A stretch of 64,000 nucleotides of DNA from Xylona heveae TC161 (lineage: Eukaryota > Ascomycota > Xylonomycetes > Xylonales > Xylonaceae): contig NW_017264207.1 of the NCBI RefSeq assembly GCF_001619985.1, positions 129,294 through 193,293 of the forward strand, written 5' to 3'. This document shows, one piece after another, positions 43,824 through 55,242 of the stretch (within the stretch, counting starts at the first letter, position 1; the number at the start of each line of letters is the position of its first letter). A program made the position numbers and the translations under genes. The notes beneath the pieces are model-generated. The model ran no database searches. It was given only the letters and a program-made list of their open reading frames with translations, and was not told the DNA's origin.

Positions 43824-45948
43824 TCAGGAGCTGTGTATCTCAGCGTCAACCGCCATATGATCCGAGTCTGTTTCTGCCACGTCCACCAAGACACGAAGAC
43901 GCTCTGAGCTTGTTCGAAGCCATGTCCAGTCGGGATCTCGGGCATCTTCCTCTTTGATATCGACTTTGTCAGGACTTGCTCGGCTTGTACTGCCTGCAAC
44001 CTTTTTCCGCTTGCGTCCTTCAGGCTTGGCTGCCTTTTCTTCTCGTGCCGCAATGCCTTGCTCGACAGCACGTCTCAGCGTTCCTTGACTGGGGTCTTCG
44101 TCCTGTGATTTGTCTACACTGCCTTCGTTTGGTTCCTGCGACGACGATCCTAATGTTGGCGAACGGCTGAGCCCGACATGCATTGCTAGCAGTCTCATCA
44201 AGCATTCAAGCATAAGACTGACTTTGGCATTGTCGGCAGGCCCTGCAGAGGAGGCGGCAAACGGAAGGAAATGCCTTTCGAGCAAATCTTGCGTGAGAAA
44301 ATCGGATAGCTCGCTACTGTCACGGAGCGATGTAGAATCACCGCTCTTGCGGATGCGCTCGCCTCGAGATCCTCGAGCAGGTCCAGCGCGAGGTAGTGCT
44401 GGTGCAGATGATGCTAGCATGGACCGCAACAATAGCTGAACGAGGGAGGAATGTGCAGAAGGGTTGAATGTGGGAACGGGAATGGGAGAGATGAAGAGGT
44501 TGAATTTCGCCAATGGAAGTGGGCGCAGATGATCCAAGTAGAGATCGTAGAGAGACGTGATGGGTGTAAAGCTGTCAGGAAGTGCATGTGATACAGCGGA
44601 TAACTACACCATTGTGAGCATGTATCAAAAAGAATTAAAATGAATAGAAGAGGGGATGGGGAGACGAACCAAGTATAAAAGTCGCCGTCGTAGTTGGACA
44701 GCCTCCATTCCGCCAAGCGGTTCGGAACCATTGAAAGCATCTTCGGAAGAAAAGGAGGGCGAGTCGAAGACAGTCATGGAATTTCCTTTCGTATCTTCCT
44801 CTGCCTTGACTGCAACGCGCCGCCCAGGTCCGCCTCTTTTTCGTTTTCCAGATTGTTCTGGGGTGCCATCTTCAGCAAGGAGCTCTTCCAAATTGGCATA
44901 GGGATCGGCTCCAGTATTATCGTCATCGTCGTCGTCGTCCTCATTCTCGTCTAGGTAGTCTCCAAAATTATCCTCATCAATATTGACTCTCTGTTCGCGT
45001 TTAAAAATTGGGTCCTGTTTCCTTTTGCGCTCCTTTGTTTCCTTTCGAAACACCTCTCGAAATTCGTTGAGGTTTGTACTTGAACCGTCGGCGAATATAG
45101 CACGTACGATTCGTCGAACCCCTCCGTAGCGATTCAGATCCGTACGAAGATACCTCGCAATCAGGCTATTTTCAAGAACCTCAAGCTCCTCTTCTCCGTC
45201 CTCATTATCCAGCCAGAGGTTTTCTCTGGCTATCCAATCATCCTCCAATACTTCTAGCATGGTCTCCAGCCATAGCTTCCATCGCAGCCACCGCCTCTTC
45301 CAGCTCACAGAGCAATTAAATGCCCATCCCACCACATGCCAAAAATCTTCTGCCAATGCATATAGTCCACCCTCGTTTGCAATCTCCGAATTTATTGCGT
45401 CAGCATCCTCGTGGCGAGGTGCAGCAATCTGCTCCGCGGCGACTCGGCGTCTACTGCTTCCTCCTCCACGGCGACTGACAGAGAGGCCAGTGAACGTGAA
45501 AGCTGTACCAAAATCCGCATTTATCGGGCCCATAAGCTTGTTTGCGATACGGACCAGCCGTACTGCCGCATTGGATGCATGAACAAACTCGGAAGACCGA
45601 GCTCTCGTCGTCAAGCCGGGATGTACAATCAAGGTCGCGGCCAGCGCAAAATGTTGCGGCGGGGGAACATAGGCTGGGACAGCATGAGGAAAGCCCCAGG
45701 TGTCGGTGCCACCCCCAACAAGGTCAAGTAAAAGCGACAGAGCTTGGTGGTCTGTATTCAGAACGTGAGTTTAGGCGCCTTGAAGGCTTCTTGAGTGTAT
45801 GAGGCGACCTACAAAGCTCCTCTTCAAAATAGATGATACAATGCTGCCGAAGCTCATACGGCAATGGCCTGACGGGTCGATATTTCTTCTCTTGCTTCGA
45901 ATTCTTCTCTGGCCCTTTCTGGGTATCCAGCAAGCCTGGAGACGTCAT
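43824..45948 (-). CDS. Unrecognised acidic, probably nuclear protein, 665 residues
   Basis: Three exons on the minus strand, 45948-45813, 45751-44670 and 44603-43824, encode 665 residues, with all junctions in frame. I do not recognise the family. The N-terminus is PVRPLPYELRQHCIIYFEEE, then LVGGGTDTWGFPHAVPAYVP and LAATLIVHPGLTTRARS. A Trp-rich helical region follows (LAEDFWHVVGWAFNCSVSWK, RRWLRWKLWLETMLEVLEDD, LENSLIARYL). An Asp run lies near residue 310 (DENEDDDDDDDN), and basic clusters KRKRGG and GRKRKK could be nuclear localisation signals. The third exon has DLYLDHLRPLPLAKFNLFIS and a helical segment LMLECLMRLLAMHVGLS. The helical Trp-rich core with acidic and basic linkers suggests a chromatin or transcription scaffold, but this is inference only. 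Start is the first ATG with good frame continuity. Confidence 0.78.
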
Positions 45949-48474
45949 CTTTCTTTTGGAGCGTATAGGCTCATCAGGGCCTCCATAGTTCTGTCAGGAA
46001 GACGCGCACTTTCGCGTAAGCGCGTTAGGCGGTAGAAGGGTGGGGAAACATTTACAGCGATACAGCGATAGAGTTTAGCGAGAATACTCTCTAATCTCCT
46101 TTTGTCTACAGTTATACCCCGCCAAACCGCCATCCAAACCTCCAACTTCCATCTTTATCTAGGGAAGTTGACCTGCAATTCACTCCAATCACCAACATGT
46201 CGATTAGGCAATGAATTAACCAATCAAGCAGTTGAAGAAATCTTGAACTCAATTAGCGGTCAACCTCAAAGGTGACTCAACTGGCAGCGACTACGATTGC
46301 TCAACCACCTCCCACGGTCTCTGATCATGAAGGACGAATATGTGTGCATCATGAAAGCAAGATGCTTTGCGTTGCTTACATTTATTTAATGCACTAAAGA
46401 CCGCAGCTTTGCATGTGCATGTCAAGTACACCAATTACTCGAAATTGGTTGTTCCTGTCCTTGGATTTATTTCGGAAGCGCTCCACGCGCTTCCGCGACT
46501 GACCTTGACTGATGGTGCATATTATTTCCGACTTGTCATGACCGTTTTCCGTCAATTCGCCCGCCTCCACTTGGCCCGAAAATGTCTGAGATAAAGTTGT
46601 GTGCCGAGAAAAGAGTGTATTGTCTATGCCCCGCTTGGTGGCACCGGAGACTACAAACATCAAAGGGAGGCCGCAGGGTTTGAAGCTTCTCTTCTTTCGG
46701 TCATTCCTGCATAACGATGTGGCTTTGTCTCGCCATTGAGATACATCACTATGGCGCTAACGCTCGAATAGTCTGGTGGCCTGTTTATGCTGGCGCACAC
46801 TCAACCGGTCAATGCTCCGACAGGTCATGTTCAAGCTCCACCTCCAACTTGTGCTTGTTCCACTACAATATTATCACGCCTTGACCGTTGAGAAACGATG
46901 CCTGCATCCTTGACCTTGCCGCTGCAGCATTCCGCCTTGGACATTATCAATCGCAGACATGGGCCTAAAAAGGGCCTCGCCAGCGAGTTGCATGAGACAG
47001 GCCGGGCTCGTCTCCTTCTGGAAACCAACTGACCATGTTACCAGCCCTGTCAGCTATGGGCGACCGGGGTCCGCGACTTGCCAAGTCCCTCTGGTAATAT
47101 CTTCCTTGTTGCGCATCGAGACACAATTCGGGATCGACGGGCCGTTTGTCTGGCATTTCTTTCGAACTCAGGAATTTTCAGCCCTTCTCGAGGGGTATGA
47201 CGCCGGTTTTCATGGCTATAATCCAGCAAATTAATTTCTTCGCCCCCCCCACCCGGCTTAATGTTCTGCAGAGCCTGGTAACACGAAAGCCACAATCAAA
47301 GGCATGCCCTGCGGTTGATTGAGACAAATCATAGCACGGAAAGGGTGGTCGCTACCTGTCAGTGAATCGAATTGTGATCGCGCCTCTGGGGCTTTGATGG
47401 TGACATCTCTCCAAATTCCCCGACCACTGACAGGCCTGGGATTGAGGCCCCCAGATTTGCTGACAACAAGATGAAGGCCGAAGAATTCCGCTGTTAAACC
47501 GAAGCTAACCATAGGCCTTAGTGAAATGTCACCATGCACACACACTCCTCCTTCACAAAAACTCCTCACCGATCTCATCTAGGCTGCAGGTCTAGGTGAC
47601 TAGTTTCGTGGGGTGATGGCGATCACATTAATCAAGCAAACCTGCCGCTCGTTGCGTAGGCCAAAAGTTGGAATGCTCAAAGATGCTCAATTTGTTATTG
47701 TTGTTGATCGCTCTGGCGGATGCGGGCAGTCTCGACGCCCATGATGTCGCACAGCCTGTAAACCTCCCTCAACGTGTTGCCCGATGCCGTTCAAAGCTCC
47801 CTGCATGACACATGTATGGGTACGAATGCGTCCTATTTTACGCAGCCAAAGGTGGCGTATCTCACCGACCTGGCCCGTTTCATGAGAGGAGAGCCTTACC
47901 TCGCGTTGCGTTTCATCCGCACATGCAAATTACTTGATAGCTCCGCTAACACTGAGCTTTTGTTTTCGTCAGCTTTTCAATAAACTGAGAACGCTTGCCT
48001 GGCATTGCAAATCAACTTGTTTCATGCGGACGTGATGAGTCGATTTTATCTACAAGATCTTACCTCCCCAGCCCTTCGAGATGCCCCAAAATGGTTGCAA
48101 ACTGGTCTGAGCCAAGTGCCTCTGTATCCTTCCCGCATAATCTCAGAGGTGAATTTCTAAGACAATCCGATTGATGATTCAGGCATCTGGTATTCTTCAG
48201 CCTTAAATGTCATTGTGTTCGGCAGTTTTGGGACATTCGACCTTGACCAATTAAGGCCTCGACGCGGTTGAATTACTTCTCCAAATCCTCTCCTGCTATT
48301 TGTTTACCAAGTTGTTGATGTTTTTGTTATTTACCTTAGAGCTTTCCATCGCTTTATGTCGGAACTCTTCATAAACTTGGGGTTCCTTTTGACCATCATC
48401 TATTTCCTGACGCCTGAATAAATAATTCTGGCGAAAGTCTGAAAACCAGGACATTATACTCGCAGCTGTGCGGA
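45949..48474. other. Divergent intergenic region, 2.5 kb
   Basis: Open frames of about 60-106 codons occur on both strands (for example 47258-47578 minus and 46959-47234 plus). They overlap each other, lack recognisable domains and have no splice-supported extensions. A run of nine C residues lies near 47243. Promoters of the two flanking genes are the only supportable content. Confidence 0.5.
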
Positions 48475-50130
48475 ATGGATCTTTCGTTGATCCTGAATCC
48501 GCCATCGGAACCAATCAGCATGGACCACGTCGGGGGAGTGCATTCCCATTCACGAGAATCTGAAGCATCTCGTCCGGCAGCAAACTCATCAACCAAGGGG
48601 AAAATTCACTTTCAACGAGACGTGACGGTAGATCCCTATGACTCACCTCAGTCCCTTTATAAGGGACGACTGGATCGCAGGAGCGCGTCCGTATGTTCAA
48701 CTGTATCGTCAAACTTGACAAATTCGTCTCAATCATCCACGGATTTCACTTTGGATAGACTTGACATATCTCGAGGTCTTTCGCTCAAATCCCGGACTGG
48801 TTATGAGTATTCGGGACCCAGCCCAACAATATACTATTCTCCAAGCGGTTTCCAGGACGAACACAGGCATTGCGGGCATCACATCCCAAATTTGGAATTA
48901 CCGCCAGCCTCCCTTTTGTGTCTCCCGGAACCCACATCCTTCCATTCTTTACCCTCGTCCGTGTTGACTTACGGAGAGCCAAAGGATATTCCCACAACAC
49001 CTCGGTCTTGCTGGCCACAGGATCTTTTGGCGACGAATATGGACAGGCAAAATCGTCATCACGGGTCACGGGATGCTAGAGAAGCTGCCACTTTTGAGAG
49101 CTCTGATGAGCATGATATGTCTGATCTATCTTCTGCTGATGGAGCGGATGGCGAATCCGATATATTGTTTTCGATCTCCATGGCAGAAGGTAATTCTGTT
49201 TCACATGGAACCAGCCCCGTGCACTCGACAGCAGCAGCCAACGCGGCCACGCAACCAATGAATATTGGATCCGGGAACTCAGCTCCTACTGCTATCAATA
49301 CCGTTACCGCAACATCACCCGTCAATGCACCCATGCCTGTCAACTCTCGTCGCGGCCCAGTATGCGCGTTTATGATTGGTTGTATCACAAATTCCCCGTT
49401 TAGAAAGGTAGTCTCGCATATTTTCGGTCGAAATAAGCTGTGTACTCGACAGATACCTGATGATGTATGGTATCATTACTGTCGAAAGCATTACCAGCGC
49501 GTCCGGTATCGGAACCCCCGCGGCTTTGCTCAATTGCAATGTGACCTCGTTCATAAGCAGATTCGGCGCCTCGAGTATTGGGCTGGCACGCCGCTTAAAT
49601 GGACCGTCAAAATTAGAAAGAGGGAGGAGCTGAGACTTAGTCTAGAGCAGGAAGCTGCTGTCAACTTGCAGCCACATTTGACAAACGGAAACGCCGCTTC
49701 TTCGAGTGGTCCTAAACGGCCCCGTCACGCTCATGGTTTTGGTACAACAAGTTGCGATGGACTGACTCGATGGATTTCTACACAGACTGGCTCAGAAAAG
49801 ACTACCGCAGAGGTACTCGAGATGGTAGAACAGATTGATCTGGATCTTGCCCGAACTGGTGCATCTTTCCCTGAAATCGAGATTTTGCCCGACCTTTCAT
49901 GCATCAATCCAAGAGCTGGACCGAAGCCCTCTGATACACCTCGAGCAGCAACTGCAGAAAGGGCACGTCGTCCCAGCCAAGGGAATCAGACCATGCAACA
50001 TACAAAGAGACGTCAACGGAGAAATTCTGTTGCCCAGGACAATCAACTAGATGTCAATACTCCGGCCCGTCGACCGTCAACTCGGGCGTCGCACGCTGGT
50101 GTGCAGCGACGAACTAGACAGGGCAAATGA
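48475..50130 (+). CDS. Fungal protein with conserved Cys/His-containing ORP1-like motif
   Basis: This is a single-exon gene of 551 residues. The first 290 residues are Ser/Thr-rich and probably disordered. The core, about residues 295-375, reads GPVCAFMIGC, then SPFRKVVSHIFGRNKLCTRQ, IPDDVWYHYCRKHYQRVRYR and FAQLQCDLVHKQIRRLEYW. I recall this block from eurotiomycete proteins loosely annotated as ORP1-like. Four Cys and the CRKH motif could bind zinc, and the many basic residues suggest nucleic-acid binding. The C-terminal part is Pro/Arg-rich with NLS-like clusters (KRRQRRN, QRRTRQGK). The start ATG at 48475 opens the long frame (MDLSLILNPPSEP). Function is unknown, and a regulatory nuclear role is inferred. 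Confidence 0.8.
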   Translation: MDLSLILNPPSEPISMDHVGGVHSHSRESEASRPAANSSTKGKIHFQRDVTVDPYDSPQSLYKGRLDRRSASVCSTVSSNLTNSSQSSTDFTLDRLDISRGLSLKSRTGYEYSGPSPTIYYSPSGFQDEHRHCGHHIPNLELPPASLLCLPEPTSFHSLPSSVLTYGEPKDIPTTPRSCWPQDLLATNMDRQNRHHGSRDAREAATFESSDEHDMSDLSSADGADGESDILFSISMAEGNSVSHGTSPVHSTAAANAATQPMNIGSGNSAPTAINTVTATSPVNAPMPVNSRRGPVCAFMIGCITNSPFRKVVSHIFGRNKLCTRQIPDDVWYHYCRKHYQRVRYRNPRGFAQLQCDLVHKQIRRLEYWAGTPLKWTVKIRKREELRLSLEQEAAVNLQPHLTNGNAASSSGPKRPRHAHGFGTTSCDGLTRWISTQTGSEKTTAEVLEMVEQIDLDLARTGASFPEIEILPDLSCINPRAGPKPSDTPRAATAERARRPSQGNQTMQHTKRRQRRNSVAQDNQLDVNTPARRPSTRASHAGVQRRTRQGK

Positions 50131-50869
50131 TGCCGACGGATATCCTCTGGAAGATCAGTCGATAAATGGATTTGTCAATCATCGCAAAACTGCGACAGGC
50201 TTCCTCTTCCCGTCAGGTACTTAAGACATTTCGCGAGAAAGTTTTCTACAAAGAAGCGCTACACCTGGATTCCGTTTCTCGATGATTCTTCAGCTTTCCT
50301 TGACTTCTTTTTTTTTCCCGCATTGTTTTGCTTGTCCTTGCATTTTGACATATCAGAAATCATATTTACCACTTCGCTCTTCTCTTGCATGTTTGATCTT
50401 ATATTTCTTCTTCCATTTCCTTTGTCTCACTTTCGTGTTGTATTGAACCAATTTTCTGTTATTGCGTCTCTATTTGTGTTAGCCTCTGAGCGTCTAGTTC
50501 ACAACTACTTATGCCCTTCGAGCTCTGCAAACCAGCAATCACCGTTTTTATGCAAAGTATACATGCCACGGCTTAGCGGGATCAGATCTGGGAAACTGCA
50601 GTTATTATGACGGAATGGGTCGACGGATTATGATGGTATGATGGAATGATGGATCTCTAAACCGAATCACGGATGGCCGGATAAATGTCTTTCGACTTCT
50701 CCTAGGTGAAAATGGGCGTACCTACACTATGCAGCCACGAGCATCTCACATTTTCTTTTTATTTTCTTTTTTCCCTTTTTCTTTCCCCCTTTTTTCTTCC
50801 TCATTTCTTTCTTTCCCTTCTTTTCCATTCGCTCCTACGAGCATTATTCTTAGCCTTGTGTTTTTTGTG

Positions 50870-50904
<35 letters not shown>

Positions 50905-51663
50905 CCTTTGATTCTTCTCATTTCAATTCTTCGTTTTCCCCTACTACTATTCTTTCATTTTCACGAACAGGTAACGAACATGCATGGAATGAAACGGCGA
51001 TTGGAGTTTTGGCCACTCAAGGACCGGACCGGACTGAACCGGCTGGATGGATGGATGGATGAACGGCACGGCAGTTGGGAGTCGGGACAGAACAGGATAC
51101 CACGGTTGCTCTTTACTCTCATACAAGACACTTCTGATTTGCTTTAATTTTCTATTTTTCTTTTCCTTTATTTCCTCCGCTGACATTTCGCATGTCATTC
51201 GCAACGTGTTTGCAAGCGGGAAGTTTTAACTCATAGCTGTCGTAGCTGGCTTCCATGGCTTACATGGATTCAATATTTTACTTACCCCTTTTTCTCGTTA
51301 CGATGCTGTAGATGAGCTCAATGAATACTAATTCCTACGCATCTCGCATCGCATTGAGTCATGATTTTGAATGCATTGATGAAAGCTGTTCACATGTTCA
51401 AAGTTAGGATATGGATATTGAAAAGATTGATTTTGTTTTCCGGCCGAGCTAGAACCAACGGGCAAAAGCCTTAATCATACATTTTGCGAAAAATGGCGAA
51501 TGATATAAAATTACATTTGTAAAGAGATGAAAATATAAAGAGAAGAGGAAATGTGGGAGATGTGTCCGTGTCCGTGTCCGTGTCTATAGGCTTAAACGGG
51601 GGGGGAGAAGAAAAGTTGGAAAATGCATCGTGCGGAGATTACATCAAGGGGGATATGACAGTT
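50131..51663. other. Intergenic region with long T tract, between convergent genes
   Basis: This is T-rich sequence downstream of the ORP1-like gene. It includes a 34-base T homopolymer at 50871-50904, pyrimidine tracts at about 50745-50960 and a small GATG repeat near 51043-51060. No gene is recognised. Confidence 0.6.
50871..50904 (+). repeat. Poly-T homopolymer, 34 bases
   Basis: This is an uninterrupted run of 34 T residues within a pyrimidine-rich 3' flank. Length may be unreliable because homopolymers are prone to sequencing error. Confidence 0.85.
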
Positions 51664-52955
51664 CTACCACGAGTAGTATTGGCGCTGAGCGGTGATTGGT
51701 CGGTTGGGGAGCGGTGTCCAGAGCTTTCTCCGGGCGCGCTTCTGTTGGCGCTCTTCATGCTCGCGGATGCGGGTGGCTTCTTCTTTGAGGATGACAGAGA
51801 TGCCTGTTATTATGGTCAGCGACATATGTTCGGTTCATTTATCAATTCTATATGTGAAGACAGTGAAAAAAAAAGTTTTCTTTTGGGGGAAAGGGGCGGG
51901 AGCAGCTCGAACAGGCTGTGGTCGCGATAAAGGGGCGGATAGACTTACTGGTATACGGCAATCTCAACAGGTTGACCTGTCCACGGGCACGGAAGTCGTA
52001 GTCCTTACCATACGGACCCCTTCCGACCCACGCCTGATCGATATAAATGCCCGATCTGTCTGTTACGAGCTTTCTCTTTCCATCCTTGAGTTCAATCTCC
52101 GTCTTGGCGCCCTTGGTGCCGTTGAGTTCGCCCAGGCCCATGCCGCGACGGACAACGGCTTCGTTGCGCGCGTGTTCGAGATGCGCGAGCACGCTCTTTG
52201 CCGCCTTTTTCTTGCTGTACCGCATCTGGACAATCGCGTCCTCGATGCTCTTTCCCGTGATTTGTCGCGCGAGGGGTCCCAGCTTCTTGATACTCGTCTT
52301 GATAAAGTGTGATTTCGACGCGCTCTCGCGCTCGGTCCGCTTGATTTGTAGCGTCCGCGTCAGCCGTCCTCGCTTTTGCACGTCCCGAATGACCATCTTC
52401 CGCTCCCAGCGCTGTCGGTTCTTTGGGTCGGGGTCCAGCGCCGCTGCCATGATCGACGGGTCCCGGATCATTCGCGGGCCAGAAATTGCGGCGACGTCTT
52501 CGGCGGAGGGCTTGGGTCCGGCTTCGTCGGTCTCGAAAATGGAGCTCGATGAAAGATCACCTCGGATGATTGCCGGTGCTTCGCGCGGTTTACGCTTCAG
52601 AAATTCGGCCGTGATGGGGTTCTCGGGCACAGCGTTGGGCGTCTTTTCTCTCTTGAAAAGGCCGAAAATGGTTCGGCGCTGGAGAAAAGGCGTGAAGGGT
52701 GTGAGAAGAGAGGGGGAAGAGGAGAGGGCGACGGCTGTAGTTTTGGAAAAGAAGAACAATTGGTTAGTGTGACACTCTCAAGCATTGGGTATGTGATCGA
52801 TGAATGGGAATTTGACGGTTGGAGGTAGAAGGATCAGATAGAACGCCAGAGAAAGCAGAAGAGGGTGGAGCGGGAATTGAGTGGAAGAGAGAATAGAGGG
52901 GAGAGTATAACGTACCTGGCTGTGCCAGCCGTCGTGTAGGGATTCGTAGGCTCAT
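51664..52955 (-). CDS. mrpl22: Mitochondrial large-subunit ribosomal protein uL22m
   Basis: uL22m lines the exit tunnel of the mitochondrial large ribosomal subunit. Three exons on the minus strand, 52955-52916 (only 40 nt), 52734-51949 and 51803-51664, encode 321 residues. The N-terminus MSLRIPTRRLAQPAVALSSS is basic and hydroxylated with no acidic residues, a good mitochondrial presequence. The uL22 core is in the second exon: KSHFIKTSIKKLGPLARQIT, GKSIEDAIVQMRYSKKKAAK and VLAHLEHARNEAVVRRGMG. It continues through IYIDQAWVGRGPYGKDYDFR and ARGQVNLLRLPYTSISVILK. The last exon ends with RRKLWTPLPNRPITAQRQYY. The first intron starts GTACGT and ends ACTACAG, 181 nt. Nothing is broken. Confidence 0.92.
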
Positions 52956-55242
52956 GATGAGTCCAGGATCATGGCCTCCTTGAACTGCTGGATTGTCGTT
53001 GGAGAAATGGGATTTGATGCTTCATTGCGAAGTCGAGAGGCCTAATTGGGTTTAGTGGAATTGGATCGCTGAGTCAGCAAAAAGTAAATCAGATTAGATT
53101 AGATCCAAGTCCGGAGCGAGGAGATGCATCCATATAGGTAGGTTATGGAAGCTCAACAACGGTGTGTTCTGCCTCAGTATTGCATTTGGAGGCCTTAATT
53201 TAATTTGTGACGCCTAAATTTCATGTGGGCTTTGCTTCTGAAAATTCTTCTTATTGCTAGTTGTATAGCCTTTTTTTTGGTCGTCATAACACTTAAATCG
53301 ATTCGCTCCCGGCATTACGAGATGCCGTTCCGAATCTTGTAATGTGTTTTCTACGCAGAATTCGATGCTGAGTTCTGGATATGCTTAAAGGGCAATCTTT
53401 TGACTGCACCTGCAGCATTGCTAAAAAAATTTTCATTGGCAAATTGTGCTTTGTTCGTCATTGCTCCTGCATTCATGATACCAGTGAGATGTTACCTTGA
53501 GATCCGACCGATGTGAACAGCTTCCTTCAACCTGAAGTCGGTTAATGTATCAGATTCTGCAAGGAGTGAGGTCCGCAAGTTTGATCAGATGTTGAGAATG
53601 ATGTTCAAAAAGTACGGAATTCGATGGACTAGTAGTGAAAAGAGTAATGAAGGGCGGGGGAGGAATTGGGGGGAAAATCAATAAATTTGGAAAAAATAAA
53701 ATAAAATAAAATAAAAAGCAGAATAAGAAATAGAATGTGCTGAGAAAGCGGACAAACATGTGTCTGAGGGCCAACTTTGGGTGCTCATCTCGACAGGACA
53801 TTTTTCAAGTTTTTGTGGATCCCGCTTATGGCAGGTAAGTTTACCAGATCTTTGACGCCTGGCCGGGTCCATCAATTTTCAAGGGATCATCTCGGGTCCG
53901 AGGTCGAAAAGCTCATCGGGAAAATGGAATGCTTCTTCAGCCAAAAATTGCCGATAATCCTAGAGGAACGAGTGTATGGCTCTGGCCCGTCAGAATTGGG
54001 TTGAGATGCATTTGACTGCGCCCTTGGCAAGTCAGAATGAGAAATGTGGGTTCCATTGCTGGTTCAGTTCTGCTTGGACAGTGGTCGTGAGCGATCTAAT
54101 ACTTTTGGTGACCTTGAAGGAAGAGACAGCATCTTTAAACCTCATTGATTGGCTCTGGTCGCGTTTGTGAATCACTTCTCTCAGCCGTCAACGAAAAATC
54201 TTGCGACCTGTGTGCGATCCGAGAATTATATTGATTATATCTGCGCTTTGACCGTTGGATCACGAGACTTATTCTCCTTCCTTGTCAACACTATTAAAAA
54301 AGGTGCTGTCGTCAAGTTGATTTATTGCATGATGTTCCGGGTGCAATGCAATGGTTTCAGTGACCGGACGTCTGATGAGGGCAGCTATAGGCTCATTTGG
54401 CGGTTCTAGGTCCGGATGGGCCGTGTCACAGCAGCAACGCCATGTGTTGAATTGAATCAGCAAATCATTGTTGCTGAGACAGATACATTGAGAATTGTTG
54501 ATTCTGATGCCATTGGAAGGTAAATGGGAGAGCTGTGGTGTGGGAGAGAAAGCGGCGGATACGAATCAAGATGAGACCCTGCATGCACGGCTTGATTAAT
54601 TGACGTCTGTAAAGCGTTCCACAGTGACGACAAGTTGTTCGGGTAGCCTGATGTTCTAATGTTCTAGTGCTTCTCTTGTTGGTGTTTGGTGTCTTGGGGT
54701 TTCCGTGTCCAGACCGACCGGCGACCCGTCGCAACTCCAAAACAGAAAGAAATCGGCCCCTGTTGCCCTGTCAGTGGCCCCAAACTCTACCTACCTAACC
54801 TACTTTGCTTCTCCATCCTCCTCTCATTCTCCACATCTCACACACTTGCCTCTTTTCCCTCTCTCTCTATCTCTCTCTTGCTCTCATTCTTCTTCTCTCT
54901 TACTCATTCGCTCTCCCTGCCGCACTGGCCTACCCCCATCTGCCGGCTTCCTCCCCAAAGAGTGCAATACACCTCTTTTCGACCTTTCTCGACATCGTCG
55001 ATTGATCTTGCAGCCCTTGCGTCTGAACTGCAAGTAGCTGGAAGAAGCTTGTCACAACAGAAAAGTATCGACTTTTTGAGGTCTGAGATCAGTTTTCGCG
55101 ACTGAGTTGGGTTTCATGGCATGTCAATCCATTTGAAATTTTTCTTGCAGGGCAAAGTCAGGAACCCCACATCAGCCCGCGACACACCCACGCACATACA
55201 GAGATAGAGCATCTAGACATATTCTAGTCACGAATTGCAAAT
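52956..55242. other. Divergent intergenic region, 2.3 kb
   Basis: This region holds the upstream sequences of uL22m and Prp24. An AAAAT microsatellite lies at about 53692-53716, and C/T-rich leader sequence runs from about 54760 to 55010 before Prp24. No open frame has a recognisable product. Confidence 0.55.

Noticed and set aside
50706-51062. Phe-rich 118-codon frame
   Set aside because: It is produced by the long T homopolymer and surrounding pyrimidine tract.
52047-52772. 241-codon plus-strand frame opposite uL22m
   Set aside because: It is the antisense of a well-supported ribosomal protein gene and has no domain of its own.
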